Assembly: GCA_947462525.1 (NCBI GenBank) | Contig: CANHPK010000119.1 | Span: 1 to 5,784 of the forward strand | Source: Roseiflexaceae bacterium | GTDB taxonomy: Bacteria > Chloroflexota > Chloroflexia > Chloroflexales > Roseiflexaceae | Direction of reading: 5' to 3' | Length of the DNA stretch: 5,784 nucleotides | Part shown: piece after piece, positions 5,596 through 5,784 of the stretch | Position numbering within the stretch: position 1 is the first letter of the stretch | How the letters are laid out: the number at the start of each line of letters is the position of its first letter | Position numbers and translations under genes: made by a program | Notes under the pieces: generated by a model | Database searches by the model: none | The model's input: only the letters and a program-made list of their open reading frames with translations | Told to the model about the DNA's origin: nothing

Positions 5596-5784
5596 ATGCG
5601 CATCATGGTCATCGGCGGCGACGGCTACTTGGGATGGCCGACTGCACTACACTTATCCGCACGCGGGCACGAAGTCGCCATCGTCGACAACCTCGTGCGC
5701 CGGAGCTACGATCACGAACTCGGTACGCATAGTTTGACCGACATCCCCTCGATCCACGAACGCGTGGCGCTGTGGCAGGCGTTG
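5596..5784 (+). CDS. sqdB: UDP-sulfoquinovose synthase-like SDR enzyme, 3' end missing
   Basis: The first 63 residues of an extended short-chain dehydrogenase/reductase of the SqdB/SQD1/Agl3 group. The family reaction converts UDP-glucose and sulfite to UDP-sulfoquinovose, the head-group donor for the sulfolipid SQDG in phototrophs and for a glycan sugar in Sulfolobus. The start ATG has AAAGGA at 5585-5590, five bases upstream. The NAD-binding motif is GGDGYLGW (residues 7-14, GxxGxxG), and the second strand ends in VDN with Asp31 placed for the adenosine ribose. The run DNLVRR (31-36), followed by DHELG and IPSIHERV, is characteristic of SqdB proteins rather than of general sugar epimerases. 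Cyanobacterial and plant forms, as I recall them, read GYCGWATALHLS; GYLGWPTALHLS here is closer to the archaeal Agl3 type. The catalytic Tyr-x-x-x-Lys lies beyond the window, so the exact substrate is not proven. The frame stays open to the window end. Confidence 0.8.
   Translation, partial: MRIMVIGGDGYLGWPTALHLSARGHEVAIVDNLVRRSYDHELGTHSLTDIPSIHERVALWQAL

Overview
The window reads as an ordinary bacterial chromosome segment with five protein genes and no RNA gene, insertion sequence, CRISPR array or phage sign. Spot-checked 60-base lines give about 60% G+C in the first gene and about 43-50% in the large gene on the minus strand. The gene types (type-2 tyrosyl-tRNA synthetase, TlpA-like lipoprotein, DUF2085 membrane protein, Rrf2 regulator, SqdB/Agl3-like sugar-nucleotide enzyme) would suit a Chloroflexota bacterium, possibly one that makes sulfolipid. 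This is a guess from gene content, not from a marker gene.

Layout. Positions 1-1088 (+) hold the 3' nine-tenths of tyrS, followed by a strong hairpin terminator. Positions 1202-2550 (+) are a two-gene operon: a TlpA/ResA-like thioredoxin lipoprotein whose stop codon overlaps (ATGA) the start of a seven-helix DUF2085 membrane protein. A short convergent gap with a GC-rich inverted repeat separates it from a minus-strand block: an Rrf2-family regulator (3053-2625) and, upstream of it, a 754-residue acyltransferase-3/SGNH membrane enzyme (5379-3115). An AT-rich divergent intergenic region of 216 bases leads to the 5' end of a gene for a UDP-sulfoquinovose synthase-like SDR enzyme, cut by the window end at 5784.

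Functional reading. tyrS is housekeeping. The lipoprotein and the DUF2085 protein are probably translationally coupled and act together at the membrane, with a thiol-redox role for the first. The acyltransferase and the SqdB-like enzyme both point to cell-envelope glycan or glycolipid decoration, and they are divergently transcribed from one regulatory region. The Rrf2 regulator has no cysteine at all and carries a palindrome over its own -10 box, which suggests autoregulation without an Fe-S cluster.

I see no convincing unknown multi-gene system here. The points most worth a second look are the cysteine-free Rrf2 protein with its operator-like palindromes, the three-helix extension on the acyltransferase, the DUF2085 motif variant next to the thioredoxin gene, and a sequence motif shared by the upstream regions of two unrelated genes.
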